Shown: positions 62,959-64,000 of the stretch, piece by piece
Position numbering within the stretch: position 1 is the stretch's first letter
Layout: each line of letters starts with the position of its first letter
Made by a program: the position numbers and the translations under genes
The notes under the pieces: model-generated
Seen by the model: only the letters and a program-made list of their open reading frames with translations
Told to the model about the DNA's origin: nothing
Database searches by the model: none
NCBI GenBank assembly: GCA_032622095.1
Contig: CP136069.1
Coordinates: 37,234,194 to 37,298,193, forward strand
Direction of reading: 5' to 3'
Length of the DNA stretch: 64,000 nucleotides
DNA from: Siphonodentalium dalli
Taxonomy: Eukaryota > Mollusca > Scaphopoda > Gadilida > Siphonodentaliidae

Positions 62959-63813
62959 CATGCAAGCCTTGAAATAATTATTGTCACTAAGCCTGTCAAT
63001 ATTCTGGGTCGTGTCTGTCAAAATTATGTGCTGTCAATTGTTCTCATATAATGCTGCAATACCATGTAAAATAATCTTCTGTGACCTTAAAAATTGACTC
63101 TCAGTGCTACTGCTGCCATCATGCTTTGTTTTTAATAGAAATTTGTCGATCCATCAACCCAAGATCTATTAAAGTCCTTTCGAATTTCGATTTCCTTGAC
63201 TTCGGAGAAGCAGTATTTGCATTTTAAAGTGTGTAACAACCCCCTTCTTGTCATTGAATTGAATTTGCAACCACCGAATAAGGTTGTGCTCTGGCAATTC
63301 TGAAATCCATTTGTGAACTGTGGTTACTTTTACTGTTCGACCCCGTTTCATTATTTCATTTCATTAAATACTGCTTTAAACTTCCGTACATCTATCGTAC
63401 TGCTAGACAAGGAGTACAGGCATGTTTCTTAATTCTTATTTTAAAAATCGTATAAATGACCTTGATTTAAAACGGAAGTGTTAAAAGGTGAACGGTAAGC
63501 CAATAATTACGAACCGCACTTAAAACGAAACGAAACTTCCGAGTCGCTGACTGGACGTGATTAAAGAACAACGAGGTTTCTGATATAGTCATAAGAAACT
63601 ACACGATACATTCACGTATCTAATGGTTTTGTTCGATCCAGATTTGCAAAGAAGCAAATTAACTTAACAGAAATGTCTTATCCAGTTATATTTTATCTGA
63701 TGGGAGTAGAAATATGCTGTCGGACAAAATGTCCGACCAGACGCAAATTGTGTCGGTCAAAGATGTTTTGGTGACTGTCATTGACCGTGACCGACCACTT
63801 ATTTCAAGCCTTG
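62959..63813 (-). mobile_element. hAT transposon deletion derivative, 8-bp duplication
   Basis: TCAGGCAC at 62951-62958 and 63814-63821. Right end (reverse) CAAGGCTTGAAATAAGTGG; left end CATGCAAGCCTTGAAATAAT with a few extra bases. Sub-terminal GTCGGACAAAATGTCCGAC palindrome at the right. Contains the first part of a transposase gene on the minus strand. Confidence 0.85.
63127..63351 (-). pseudogene. N-terminal zinc-finger part of a hAT-type transposase, frameshifted
   Basis: From the ATG at 63351 the peptide reads MKRGRTVKVTTVHKWISELP, then LIRWLQIQFNDKKGVVTHFK. At the A-run near 63219-63229 the frame shifts. In the next frame it continues CKYCFSEVKEIEI, then RKDFNRSWVDG. A basic leader, a W-L segment and C-x2-C followed by N(R/F)S-W-x-DGS resembles the start of ZNF862/C17orf113-like proteins, which derive from hAT transposases; this is from memory of the family, not a search. 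The likely cause is one extra A. The gene is cut before the RNase-H-like domain. A 5' position next to the element end fits a transposase gene. Confidence 0.6.
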
Positions 63814-63821
63814 TCAGGCAC

Positions 63822-64000
63822 ATCCTGAATTCCACTATTATAGTGGTATTCGACTATTATAGTGGTGTATGGCCATACCATATTCATGTTTCCTTTGTTT
63901 GCGTTGGGAACAGAAGACGGCGCATACCAGTGCGCAGCCAAATTTCACTCTTAACAATATCGCAGCGAATGAATAGTCTTCCGACAAAATATGTTGTGCA
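63822..64000. other. Unclassified window end
   Basis: CCACTATTATAGTGG at 63833-63847 is a perfect short palindrome, with ACTATTATAGTGGT repeated just after. No gene seen. Confidence 0.4.

Overview
This window looks like repeat-dense, AT-rich animal DNA, most likely from a bivalve mollusc. The reasons are the very low coding density, many small nested DNA transposons, the frequent TACATGTA word, and long tandem blocks of 'ccataactcc / aaacccatattcgaac' repeats ending in GACA/GGAC runs, as I know them from bivalve genomes. The phylum is an inference; no species is proposed.

Only one host coding segment is supported. It is a 137-bp exon on the minus strand (27592-27728) with clean AG/GT splice sites, encoding the core of a forkhead-associated (FHA) domain of kinesin-3/KIF13 type. 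The surrounding DNA is probably intron of that gene. Two transposase remnants (a BED-like zinc finger at 49543-49980 and a C-x2-C finger at 63127-63351) belong to hAT elements. Most other open frames fall inside repeats.

Names used below. (1) TTAA-1 to TTAA-5: piggyBac-like elements whose ends start CCCTTT directly inside a TTAA duplication. TTAA-1, -2 and -3 carry a ~69-bp hairpin cassette. (2) FB-TA: a ~213-bp almost fully palindromic element with CAGTAATG ends at TA sites (Tc1/mariner-like). (3) hAT-E: elements with CAAGCCT ends, two stem-loops and 8-bp duplications, plus three other hAT elements. (4) MUL-L: long-TIR elements starting TAGATCATGCCATGA with 9-10 bp duplications (Mutator-like). 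(5) FB-K: long inverted-arm elements. (6) Hel: two tandem Helitron-like elements (TC...hairpin...CTAG). (7) Repeat H: the 'ccataactcc' repeat.

Layout. 1-11 kb: TTAA-1/2, FB-TA and hAT-E copies, repeat-H tandem (6.1-7.8 kb), a 65-bp minisatellite (8.2-8.7 kb). 11-20 kb: nested TTAA-3/FB-K/TTAA-2, a 68-bp array inside a ~2.2-kb element, a hAT-E cluster. 20-27 kb: hAT-E, MUL-L, an array of GCTTAAGC palindromes, a ~190-bp triple repeat. 27-35 kb: the kinesin exon, TTAA-3 copies, a tandem segmental duplication with a filled and an empty FB-TA site. 35-44 kb: nested elements, including a hairpin-cassette element with a 10-bp duplication and a 454-bp hAT MITE. 42-48 kb: two inverted copies of a ~0.9-kb repeat, each carrying a different TTAA element at the same site. 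48-51 kb: tandem Helitrons, one broken by a 1.65-kb hAT. 51-64 kb: more nested copies, an FB-TA with foreign DNA in its hairpin loop, and a terminal 855-bp hAT.

The region is best read as layered transposon insertions. Empty sites, nested order and target duplications give relative ages, and one hairpin module appears inside at least four kinds of terminal repeat.
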